Positions 26,801 to 34,575 of a stretch of 64,000 bases of DNA are shown here, in pieces (within the stretch, counting starts at the first letter, position 1; every line of letters starts with the position of its first letter). The stretch is from assembly GCF_004362015.1 (NCBI RefSeq), contig NZ_SNWW01000011.1, forward strand, positions 62,001 to 126,000, in the 5' to 3' direction. The DNA comes from Flavobacterium chryseum (GTDB lineage Bacteria > Bacteroidota > Bacteroidia > Flavobacteriales > Flavobacteriaceae). The notes beneath the pieces are model-generated. The model saw nothing but the letters and a program-made list of their open reading frames with translations. It was not told the origin of the DNA and did not search any database. The position numbers were made by a program, and so were the translations under genes.

Positions 26801-28788
26801 GGCAATTGTTCCTGTAGTTTTTTAATATCGTCACGCAATTTTGCAGCATGTAAAAAGTCTAATTCTTTTGCTGCTTTCTCCATCGATTTTCGTTTTTCAC
26901 GAATCAGTTTTTCTAAATCCCCCTTCGACATGTAAGCTGTTTCCGGTTCGGCTGCGACAGATAAAGTATGTCCAAGTTCGTATTCTACCAAAGGATTTTT
27001 GGTAAAAGCACTTTCGATTTTTTTGTTTAATGCCTGTGGTACAATACCATGTTCAGTATTATAATTAATTTGCTTGGTTCGGCGATAAGCAGTTTCGTCG
27101 ATTGTTCTCTGCATACTTGCTGTAACTTTATCAGCATATAAAATTGCTTTTCCGTTTAAATTTCTCGCAGCACGTCCAATCGTTTGTGTAAGAGATCTGT
27201 GGTTTCTTAAAAAACCTTCTTTATCAGCATCAAGAATCGCAACAAGCGAAACTTCTGGTAAATCAAGACCTTCACGAAGTAAGTTAACACCAATTAAGAC
27301 ATCAAAAATACCTTTTCGTAAATCCTGCATGATTTCGATACGTTCTAAAGTATCAACTTCAGAATGGATATAACGACAGCGAACACCAACTTTAGCTAAG
27401 TATTTTGCCAATTCTTCGGCCATTCTTTTTGTCAAAGTGGTTACTAACACTCTTTCGTCTAATTCGCAGCGAACCTGAATTTCTTCAATTAAATCATCAA
27501 TCTGATTTAAACTTGGTCTGACTTCAATTATAGGATCTAATAATCCTGTTGGTCGAATAATTTGTTCAACATAAATACCATCAGATTTTTGTAATTCGTA
27601 ATCTGCTGGTGTTGCAGAAACATAAAGCACCTGATTTTGCAAAGCTTCAAACTCTTCAAATTTTAAAGGTCTGTTATCCATTGCGGCAGGTAAGCGGAAA
27701 CCATATTCAACCAGATTTTCTTTACGGCTGCGGTCGCCTCCGTACATGGCGTGAACCTGCGAAACCGTAACGTGACTTTCATCAATAACCATTAAAAAAT
27801 CACTTGGGAAATAATCTAATAAACAGAAAGGTCTTGTTCCAGCTTGTCTTCCGTCAAGATAACGGGAATAATTTTCGATTCCGGAGCAATAACCCAATTC
27901 GCGAATCATTTCTAAATCGAAATTGGTTCTTTCTTCCAAACGTTTGGCTTCTAAATGTTTGCCTATTTCTTTAAAGTAATCAACTTGTTTAACCAAATCC
28001 TGCTGAATTTCCCAAATAGCACCTTGGAGTACATCCGGAGAAGTCACGAACATATTGGCGGGATAAATCGTTAGTTTCTTAAATTTTTCAATGACTTGAG
28101 ATGTCTTAGCATCAAATGATTCTATTTCTTCAATTTCATCTCCAAAAAAGTGAATCCTGTACGCATCATCAGCATAACTTGGATACACTTCTACAGTATC
28201 GCCTTTTATTCTGAAAGTCCCGGGATTAAAATCGGCTTCGGTTCTGGCGTATAAACTCTGAACTAAACTGTGTAATAATTTTGTTCTCGAAATAACCTGA
28301 TCTCTGTTTATCTCAATTACGTTTTTCTTAAATTCAACAGGATTTCCAATACCATACAAACAAGAAACAGATGCAACAACCAAAATGTCACGACGTCCTG
28401 AAAGTAGGGAAGAAGTAGTGCTCAAACGCATTTTTTCAAGCTCTTCGTTGATAGATAAATCTTTTTCAATGAAAACACCAGTTACGGGCATAAAAGCTTC
28501 GGGCTGATAATAATCGTAATAAGAAACGAAGTATTCAACAGCATTATTTGGAAAAAACTGTTTGAATTCTGAATATAATTGCGCCGCCAAAGTTTTGTTA
28601 TGTGCTAAAACCAAAGTCGGTCTTTGCACTTCTTCAATAACATTGGCCACGGTAAATGTTTTACCTGAACCTGTAACTCCCAATAAGGTTTGAAATTTTT
28701 CGCCGTCGATAATACCTTGTGCAAGTTTTTGAATCGCTTGTGGCTGATCTCCTTTTGGACTATATTCTGATGATACTTGGAAATTCAT
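26797..28788 (-). CDS. uvrB: UvrABC system protein B
   Basis: 663 residues from ATG 28788 (MNFQVSSEYSPKGDQ), which matches the known UvrB amino end; upstream in-frame sequence to 28881 is untranslated leader. Walker A GVTGSGKT is near residue 39, the damage-probing beta-hairpin with EYFVSYYDYYQPEAF near 95, helicase motifs VIDESH and QTIGRAARN later, and the C-terminal UVR coiled motif (LIREKRKSMEKAAKELDF) for UvrC contact. UvrB is the helicase that verifies DNA lesions in nucleotide excision repair. uvrA and uvrC are not in the window. Confidence 0.96.
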   Translation of the reverse strand: MNFQVSSEYSPKGDQPQAIQKLAQGIIDGEKFQTLLGVTGSGKTFTVANVIEEVQRPTLVLAHNKTLAAQLYSEFKQFFPNNAVEYFVSYYDYYQPEAFMPVTGVFIEKDLSINEELEKMRLSTTSSLLSGRRDILVVASVSCLYGIGNPVEFKKNVIEINRDQVISRTKLLHSLVQSLYARTEADFNPGTFRIKGDTVEVYPSYADDAYRIHFFGDEIEEIESFDAKTSQVIEKFKKLTIYPANMFVTSPDVLQGAIWEIQQDLVKQVDYFKEIGKHLEAKRLEERTNFDLEMIRELGYCSGIENYSRYLDGRQAGTRPFCLLDYFPSDFLMVIDESHVTVSQVHAMYGGDRSRKENLVEYGFRLPAAMDNRPLKFEEFEALQNQVLYVSATPADYELQKSDGIYVEQIIRPTGLLDPIIEVRPSLNQIDDLIEEIQVRCELDERVLVTTLTKRMAEELAKYLAKVGVRCRYIHSEVDTLERIEIMQDLRKGIFDVLIGVNLLREGLDLPEVSLVAILDADKEGFLRNHRSLTQTIGRAARNLNGKAILYADKVTASMQRTIDETAYRRTKQINYNTEHGIVPQALNKKIESAFTKNPLVEYELGHTLSVAAEPETAYMSKGDLEKLIREKRKSMEKAAKELDFLHAAKLRDDIKKLQEQLP

Positions 28789-28850
28789 TTTTGACTGATG
28801 AAAATTTTGTTTTGTAAAGATACAAAGTTTGAATGCTAATAAAAAAGGAT

Positions 28851-28886
28851 AAAAAAAATAGCCATAAATTGAAGAATTCATGGCTA
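28851..28886 (-). terminator. Terminator after the lipoprotein hydrolase gene
   Basis: On the minus strand TAGCCATGAATT pairs with AATTTATGGCTA (one mismatch) and is followed by eight T. It lies between the hydrolase stop and the uvrB leader. Confidence 0.75.
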
Positions 28887-28900
28887 CTAATTTTAAGAAC

Positions 28901-29839
28901 TTATTTTAAAAACTCAATAATGGCATCATTGGTTATTTTAGACTGATCAATAGTTAAAAAGTGACCGGCATCTTTTACAGTTTTAATTTTGCCATGCGTT
29001 AAATATTCTTTTGCTCTTATTAAACTGTCATCACCATTTATAACATCATGATCGCCAATTAAAACCAAAACCGGATTCGAAATTGATCTTAATTCATCAT
29101 CTGAAAAAGGCTGCATTTTAAGCATGCTCGAATTTGATTTGGCGTATTTATTTGCCAAATAAAATTGCCTTTTATAAACAGGACTGATTTTTTCAGGATG
29201 CGTTGAAAATGAGGTTAATGTTTTTGTGAATTTCTTTTCACTCGGAAAAAGTTTTAGCATTAATGCCGAAGTTGTTTTTCCTGGTTTATCAATATATTTA
29301 AAAGTCTGTGCAGGACTCAATAAAACGATTTTATCAATCGAATTCATTTTTTGAGTGGCTAATAACGTTGCAATCCATCCGCCTCGTGAAGCTCCCACAA
29401 TGTCGAAATTCTTTAATCTGTAGTAATTGAAAATCTCGTTGTAACAAAGTACTATTTGTTCTTTAGATAACGGACTTGCTGTCAAAGTTGATTTTCCAGG
29501 CTCCATTATAAAGTCGATGGCATAAATGCGATGGTCTTTTGCTAATGCTTTTATGTTTGGGTACCACATTGTAGAACTGGCATCCATTCCGTGCAGTAAA
29601 ACTACATCTTTTCCGTTTTTTGGACCCGCCAATATAACGTGAACTTTTCCGTAACTGGTTTTTATATTTTCTTCTGTGTACGGAACATCCCAGAGTTTAA
29701 GCGCTTTGTCGTAAGTTTTTATGTAAGCGTTTTGTTCACTTTTAGTGTGAAAAACGTAATCGTCGTACTTAGCTTTTTTTGTTGAAGCACAACCTGTTAA
29801 TAGAAGTAGTAAAGCTATTCTAAAGTATAATTTTGGCAT
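28901..29839 (-). CDS. Lipoprotein alpha/beta hydrolase
   Basis: 312 residues with a lipoprotein signal (LLLLTGC, Cys17). Oxyanion segment LLHGMD at 81-86, nucleophile elbow GASRGG (149-154, Ser151), acid in GDHD, and histidine in GHF near the C terminus. A membrane-attached esterase or lipase-like enzyme facing the periplasm or outside is likely; substrate unknown. Followed by its own terminator and then uvrB. Confidence 0.85.
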   Translation of the reverse strand: MPKLYFRIALLLLLTGCASTKKAKYDDYVFHTKSEQNAYIKTYDKALKLWDVPYTEENIKTSYGKVHVILAGPKNGKDVVLLHGMDASSTMWYPNIKALAKDHRIYAIDFIMEPGKSTLTASPLSKEQIVLCYNEIFNYYRLKNFDIVGASRGGWIATLLATQKMNSIDKIVLLSPAQTFKYIDKPGKTTSALMLKLFPSEKKFTKTLTSFSTHPEKISPVYKRQFYLANKYAKSNSSMLKMQPFSDDELRSISNPVLVLIGDHDVINGDDSLIRAKEYLTHGKIKTVKDAGHFLTIDQSKITNDAIIEFLK

Positions 29840-29919
29840 GGTAATAAAATTAGGTGACTTTAAAGGTACTAATTGAGTATGTTTTTAAAGTATCAAAATT
29901 TTAATTTAAAGTAATATAA

Positions 29920-30222
29920 TTATAATGTTTTAGGATTACGACTTGTATGTCTAATTCTTAAAATTTGAATCTCATTTGGGGTTATTTTATAAGATATTCT
30001 ATAATTATAAATTTCAAAAGCACGGTAGTTGCCATCATTAGATTTTTTCATTTCATCTAATTCATAGATTTCCCAATTGGTTTGTAATATTGTTACTGAA
30101 CTATGAATAGCACTAACTACTTTGTTTGGAGTTTGAATATTTTTTGATTGTTTAACTAAATAAAAGTAAATTTTTTTAAGCTGATTTTGAGCAGTATTGG
30201 ACCAAATTATTTCTTTTTCCAT
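29920..30222 (-). CDS. RelE/ParE-family toxin
   Basis: 100 residues. The fold marks are IIWSNTAQNQLKKIYFYL at the start and YNYRISYKITPNEIQILRIRHTSRNP at the end, the beta-sheet and C-terminal arginine/histidine segment typical of the RelE/ParE group. Members either cut mRNA on the ribosome (RelE) or inhibit gyrase (ParE); sequence does not separate the two here. The gene overlaps its partner antitoxin by 16 bp, which implies translational coupling. Confidence 0.85.
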   Translation of the reverse strand: MEKEIIWSNTAQNQLKKIYFYLVKQSKNIQTPNKVVSAIHSSVTILQTNWEIYELDEMKKSNDGNYRAFEIYNYRISYKITPNEIQILRIRHTSRNPKTL

Positions 30223-30440
30223 TGCTCAATTTTATTTTTAACCTCACTATGAGAGTAAAAATTTCCATTCTGAATTTCTTCTTCTGCTACTTTAAGTTCT
30301 TCATTGTATTGTTCCAAATAATCTTTAGGAAGAGTATTTTTTCTACTGTCTAAAATGATTTTTAAAGCTGACAAAAATGAGTCGTCCTCAATTTTGGTAA
30401 TTTCAGATATTAAAAGATTTTTAAGTTCCAGAGTGTTCAT
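30207..30440 (-). CDS. Antitoxin of the ParE/RelE pair
   Basis: 77 residues, highly charged and helical (KVAEEEIQNGNFYSHSEV, then KNKIEQWKKK). The middle part resembles the short Bacteroidota antitoxins that end in HSEVxxxIxxW. It precedes and overlaps the toxin, the standard antitoxin-first order, and probably represses the operon through its N-terminal part. No DNA-binding fold is obvious. Confidence 0.82.
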   Translation of the reverse strand: MNTLELKNLLISEITKIEDDSFLSALKIILDSRKNTLPKDYLEQYNEELKVAEEEIQNGNFYSHSEVKNKIEQWKKK

Positions 30441-30497
30441 AATAGTATAATTTACTCGAAGTTACAAAACAAAATTAGAAAATAAGATTTTGCAATC

Positions 30498-31448
30498 TTA
30501 AATTTTAAAAGACTTTTGCTGAGCTTCACTTAAAAAAGTCCAGGCAACAATACGGCTTGTTTTTTGACCTTGCGCCATATCAATTGTTTTTATAGAAGCT
30601 GCATTTACTTTGTTTAAAGTTTTATAAATGCTTGATAAATTTTCTCTTTTTGAAACCAATGTTGTAAACCATAAGCATTGCATCGCATATTTTGCGCTTT
30701 CATAAATCATTTGCGTTACAAAACCAATTTCGCCACCTTCACACCATAATTCTGCATTGTGACCTCCGAAGTTTAAAACTGGATTTGTATTTTTCTTTTC
30801 CTTTGGATTTAAACTGGATACTTTTCGTATGGTACTTTGGTTCGCATCTTCGGCAGAAGCATGAAAAGGCGGATTACAAATCGTAAATGTAAAACGATCT
30901 TCGGGAGTAATAATATTTTTGAAAATAAAGCGTGATTCTGTTTGTTGCTGCAAGCTTATCGCATCAATTAATTTTGGATTAGCTTCAATAATTTTACTGC
31001 AATTCTGAATAGCGTATAGATCTGTATCTGTACCTACAAAACTCCATTCATAAATAGCATTTCCTAAAATAGGATAAATACAATTGGCTCCGGTTCCTAT
31101 ATCTAAACCTAAAACAGATGAACCCTGAGGAATAATTCCGTCATTAGTTTCGGCTAATAAATCGGCTAAATAATGAATATAATCTGCTCTTCCAGGAATT
31201 GGCGGGCAAAGATAATTTTTAGGGATGCTCCAGTTTTGAATATCGTAATACGTTTGTAATAATGCTTTATTTAGCAATTTAACTGAAACAGGATTACTGA
31301 AATCAATAGTTTCACTTCCGTGAATGTTGATCGCAACGTGACTTTTTAGTTCAGGGCAATTCGCGATAAGAAGTTCGAAATCATAACGGGAACGGTGAAG
31401 ATTTCGAGGATGTAAAATATTTTTTTCTGAATTATCTGTTGCTTTCAT
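30498..31448 (-). CDS. rlmF: 23S rRNA (adenine-1618-N6)-methyltransferase
   Basis: 316 residues from ATG 31448, giving the typical start (...ILHPRNLHRSRYDFELL). SAM site LGLDIGTGANCIYP and catalytic NPPF (CNPPFHAS) are both visible, together with the QMIYESAKY segment. RlmF methylates A1618 in 23S rRNA. The minus-strand TATCTTTG (31466-31473), 17 bp before the ATG, fits a -7 element. Confidence 0.93.
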   Translation of the reverse strand: MKATDNSEKNILHPRNLHRSRYDFELLIANCPELKSHVAINIHGSETIDFSNPVSVKLLNKALLQTYYDIQNWSIPKNYLCPPIPGRADYIHYLADLLAETNDGIIPQGSSVLGLDIGTGANCIYPILGNAIYEWSFVGTDTDLYAIQNCSKIIEANPKLIDAISLQQQTESRFIFKNIITPEDRFTFTICNPPFHASAEDANQSTIRKVSSLNPKEKKNTNPVLNFGGHNAELWCEGGEIGFVTQMIYESAKYAMQCLWFTTLVSKRENLSSIYKTLNKVNAASIKTIDMAQGQKTSRIVAWTFLSEAQQKSFKI

Positions 31449-31559
31449 TTTTTTGAATTTGGGTGCAAAGATAGTCATTCCTTTTTAGAAAAGTTCTTGC
31501 CAAAACTTCCCGTTCGTTTATTGTCTAAATTGGTTGTATTAGATGTTGACAGAAGTTTT

Positions 31560-31922
31560 TTAAGGTTTATAACTCCAGGAATATATTCCCGTTGGCTGGA
31601 TACTGTCAATTAAAATAAAATTTTTGGTTTCGTCTTTTCGAAAAATATATAAATATTTTTCTTCTGACCCTTTATGGATTGAATCACCAACCTTAATAAT
31701 ACTTTTGGGATAAAAACTATATTGCCACAAATTCATTTCAGAATCGTTTTGTAAAGGGATGGCGCTACCAGTTGGAGTGTCATTAATCTTGGTTATCACA
31801 AAATCGTATTTCTCAAAATGCACAGTTCTCGATTTAAAATATGTATTTATAAACGAAAAGAGTACTGCGCCTATGAATATATAAATAGGAAGATATTTTA
31901 TTTTATTGAATTTTTTGCTCAT
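31560..31922 (-). CDS. Small membrane-anchored protein, function unknown
   Basis: 120 residues with one N-terminal transmembrane helix (about 10-27, IYIFIGAVLFSFINTYF). The remainder is likely periplasmic, beta-rich, ending in YSWSYKP. No family recognised. Such proteins are common single genes in Flavobacterium, and nothing in the neighbourhood indicates a function. Confidence 0.6.
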   Translation of the reverse strand: MSKKFNKIKYLPIYIFIGAVLFSFINTYFKSRTVHFEKYDFVITKINDTPTGSAIPLQNDSEMNLWQYSFYPKSIIKVGDSIHKGSEEKYLYIFRKDETKNFILIDSIQPTGIYSWSYKP

Positions 31923-32011
31923 TTGTTGAAGGCTTAAAGCAATTTCTGGTAACGTTCCATTACAATGGAGTTTGGATTAAATTAAACTCAATATTCAAAT
32001 TGTCAAATAAT

Positions 32012-32674
32012 TTAGTCAATACATTCCATCAACAATAAATCGCCATTACTGTGTGTGATTGATACAATTCCGTCCTGTGCCACGGCATTGCTGCTTCCGG
32101 TTCTGTAGCCAATTGTTAAGGTGTCGTTTTGTAACGGATATTCTAAATTGGTAGAAGTAATTCCGTTTACAACTCCAATTGGAATTAATGAAATTGGCGT
32201 TTTGGCCGTGTACCACTTTTCGAATCTATTGGGCAGTAAAAATATTTTGGAGTGATCGTCGAGAATTACAATCTTAAGTAAATTTCGGTATCGAACAATA
32301 TTAGTAAGGTTTGTAATAGTATGATCGGCACGTCTTCCGGTTGCCCAAACGACATTTACGGCTGGAATTTTTCTTTCAATTAAATAATCAAAAGCTTTCT
32401 CTAAATCGGTTTTATCTTGATCTGGTGTGTAAACAATTTCAATTGGATACTGAGAAGTTTTATAAATTTCAGGATCAAAACCCCGGTCAAAGTCACCCAG
32501 AAGCACATCAACTTTAATGTCTAATTTAATTACTCTTTCCATTGCAGAATCAAGAACCACAACAAGCGGAGACCATTCAAGTAATTGTCCTAATAATTCA
32601 GAATTGCAAGCGGCTCCGTTGGCAATAATTAAAGCAGGTTCCTGATCGTCGCGAACAATATGGTGTGATGACAT
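32012..32674 (-). CDS. Thiamine pyrophosphokinase
   Basis: 220 residues from ATG 32674 (MSSHHIVRDDQEPALIIANG). Catalytic segment LLGDFDRG (58-65) with the metal aspartates, and TPDQDKTDLEKA (83-94), plus the late TGSSNAVAQDGIVSI. The enzyme transfers diphosphate from ATP to thiamine to make the cofactor. TACCTTTG on the minus strand (32697-32704) lies about 22 bp before the start. Confidence 0.9.
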   Translation of the reverse strand: MSSHHIVRDDQEPALIIANGAACNSELLGQLLEWSPLVVVLDSAMERVIKLDIKVDVLLGDFDRGFDPEIYKTSQYPIEIVYTPDQDKTDLEKAFDYLIERKIPAVNVVWATGRRADHTITNLTNIVRYRNLLKIVILDDHSKIFLLPNRFEKWYTAKTPISLIPIGVVNGITSTNLEYPLQNDTLTIGYRTGSSNAVAQDGIVSITHSNGDLLLMECID

Positions 32675-32778
32675 GTTACTTTTTTTGAATGTGCTGCAAA
32701 GGTACGAAACCAAAGGATTTAGATTGCTGATTTTAGACTTTAGATTGAAAACTTAAGCAATGCCAAAAAAAGTTGAAA

Positions 32779-33219
32779 TTAAATCAATCTTCTGTGATAA
32801 TTAATTTGACCTAAATGATATCCTAAATGTGTGGAAAGATGTACAAGGAAAAATCCTGTTGTCATTTCTTTTTCGAAAATAATTTGAGGATAAATAGCTT
32901 CTAAATCAGCTTCGGTTAAAATATCGAGCGTATTCTTTACTACTATAATAGTATCTTCAATTTTGCTGATTAGTTCTGATGTTGGAATATTTTTTAATGA
33001 AAATTCTAAAGGTCGATCGCGAACATAATCTGTTTTGCCCAGTTCTGCGCCAATGTACGTCTTGATATTTCCAATTAAATGCAAACAAAGATTTCCGCCC
33101 GAATTAGAAATATTTTTATCAATAGCCCAAATTTTACTTTCGTCCTGATAGGATTCAATTTCGGTTTTCAGTTTATTGAGATCTCGGTTAAATAACGACT
33201 TTATAGTTTCTATCAGCAT
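32779..33219 (-). CDS. DinB-family (DUF1572-like) protein
   Basis: 146 residues, a four-helix bundle protein. The metal histidines are His47 (CLHLIGN) and His131/His135 (HLSTHLGYHLGQ). Members of the DinB/YfiT group are often thiol-dependent transferases or of unknown use; no partner is seen. Its ATG overlaps the 3' end of the GyrI-like gene by 32 bp, so the two are translationally linked. Confidence 0.84.
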   Translation of the reverse strand: MLIETIKSLFNRDLNKLKTEIESYQDESKIWAIDKNISNSGGNLCLHLIGNIKTYIGAELGKTDYVRDRPLEFSLKNIPTSELISKIEDTIIVVKNTLDILTEADLEAIYPQIIFEKEMTTGFFLVHLSTHLGYHLGQINYHRRLI

Positions 33220-33706
33220 ATTTGTAAACTTTGTTTTTTATCGGAATCCAAATATCTTCTTCAGAATCAGGATCGTCTTTTTTGTATTTTTCGGTCATTA
33301 CGGCAAAATGAGGCCTTTCATCAACTGTATATTGAGAATTTGGCAGCCATTCAACAAAAATAGAATGATAGGTTTTATGTGCTTCGCTTTGTGGACCTTT
33401 GTGTGTGAAAACGGCATATAAACCATCAGGAATAACTAAGGTTTTCATATCTGATGGAATTTCATCAAAATCAGAAACTTCTATTCCGGCCCATTTTTGA
33501 AAAGAATTGCTGGGATCAAAATTATCAAAATGCCCAACAGGGAAAACTTCAAGCGAATATAAATTTGAATCGACTGAATTTTTAATTTCCTTTCTTCTTG
33601 GCATAAAACCGCTCCAAAGCTGAAAGGTTTTATTTTCGATGAAATTCATTTCACTATAATCTCCAATTAACTTTTTCTCGGTTAAATTTTCAATTCTGGC
33701 TTCCAT
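33188..33706 (-). CDS. GyrI-like / bacterial effector-binding domain protein
   Basis: 172 residues without a DNA-binding part. The pattern VIPDGLYAVFTHKGP, then IFVEWLPNSQYTVDERPHFAVM is that of the GyrI-like small-molecule binding fold found at the end of AraC/BmrR regulators. Single-domain members may bind ligands or inhibit gyrase; here the ligand is unknown. Overlaps the DinB gene. Confidence 0.85.
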   Translation of the reverse strand: MEARIENLTEKKLIGDYSEMNFIENKTFQLWSGFMPRRKEIKNSVDSNLYSLEVFPVGHFDNFDPSNSFQKWAGIEVSDFDEIPSDMKTLVIPDGLYAVFTHKGPQSEAHKTYHSIFVEWLPNSQYTVDERPHFAVMTEKYKKDDPDSEEDIWIPIKNKVYKYADRNYKVVI

Positions 33707-33710
33707 TTTT

Positions 33711-34538
33711 TTACTGCGCTATTATGGTGTATGTTCTTGAATCTGTTTCGCTAAGCGAAAAATAGCCTAAAGGATAATTATCTTTATCGGTTGTATTGAT
33801 GATATTGCCTTTTACGGTTGCAGGAGGAGATTGAAAAGGTCCGCCCGAATTACTGCCGGCAATACTAACTAAAATACTCATATAATTATAATACTGTTTA
33901 GAAATTCCATAATGTGTTAAAGAAATTTTGTCTCCAATTTTTAATTCATCATCATCCGAAAGACTAAAAAATTCATTGCCCTGAAAAAATTTATCTTCAT
34001 CTACATAATAATTGGATGTTACTTTATTAGAATATTCGTATTTGTACAAATAATAGTTGTTTGCATCAGCCGGATCGTTGTAAAATGCTCTTACTTCAAT
34101 ATCTTTTCCTGTAAAACCTCCTTCATCATTTTGTTCAAGACGCGTAATTGGCGCGATTGATTTCATGGTTTCATTGGCGGTGTACGTATTTCCGTTACTG
34201 ATAACAGTCAGAATATATTGCTCGTCTATAACAGGCTTAAAATTAGTGCACACATAACGGCCAGTATTAGGAACTTCAACAAAGTTAAATTGCTGTCCGG
34301 TACTATTTACTATAAAAACGGTAGCTCCAGAAACGGTTGGAATTACATTTTCAAAATAACCTGTTGTGGTAGTTAATTTTATGGTTTGTTGCGCGCCATT
34401 TGTTCCTTTATGCCAGTTTATTGCAGCTTCGATAACTAATTTTGGCGGAGCGTTATCTAAATCAACATCAACAACTTCTTCGCAGCTTGTAAAGAAAATC
34501 GATATAAGAAATACGATTAATAAGATTGCTTTTTTCAT
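33711..34538 (-). CDS. DUF4249 lipoprotein (partner of TonB-dependent receptor)
   Basis: 275 residues from ATG 34538, giving a lipoprotein signal (MKKAILLIVFLIS... TSCEEVVD). The mature part has the family's start PKLVIEAAINW and a beta-rich body with YNDPADANNYYLYKYEY. DUF4249 proteins are outer-membrane lipoproteins encoded next to TonB receptors in Bacteroidota, and probably act with them as SusD-like or accessory factors. The receptor stop is 38 bp upstream. Confidence 0.88.
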   Translation of the reverse strand: MKKAILLIVFLISIFFTSCEEVVDVDLDNAPPKLVIEAAINWHKGTNGAQQTIKLTTTTGYFENVIPTVSGATVFIVNSTGQQFNFVEVPNTGRYVCTNFKPVIDEQYILTVISNGNTYTANETMKSIAPITRLEQNDEGGFTGKDIEVRAFYNDPADANNYYLYKYEYSNKVTSNYYVDEDKFFQGNEFFSLSDDDELKIGDKISLTHYGISKQYYNYMSILVSIAGSNSGGPFQSPPATVKGNIINTTDKDNYPLGYFSLSETDSRTYTIIAQ

Positions 34539-34575
34539 GATCAATATTTTTATTTTCTTTTTAAGAAAAGGATTT

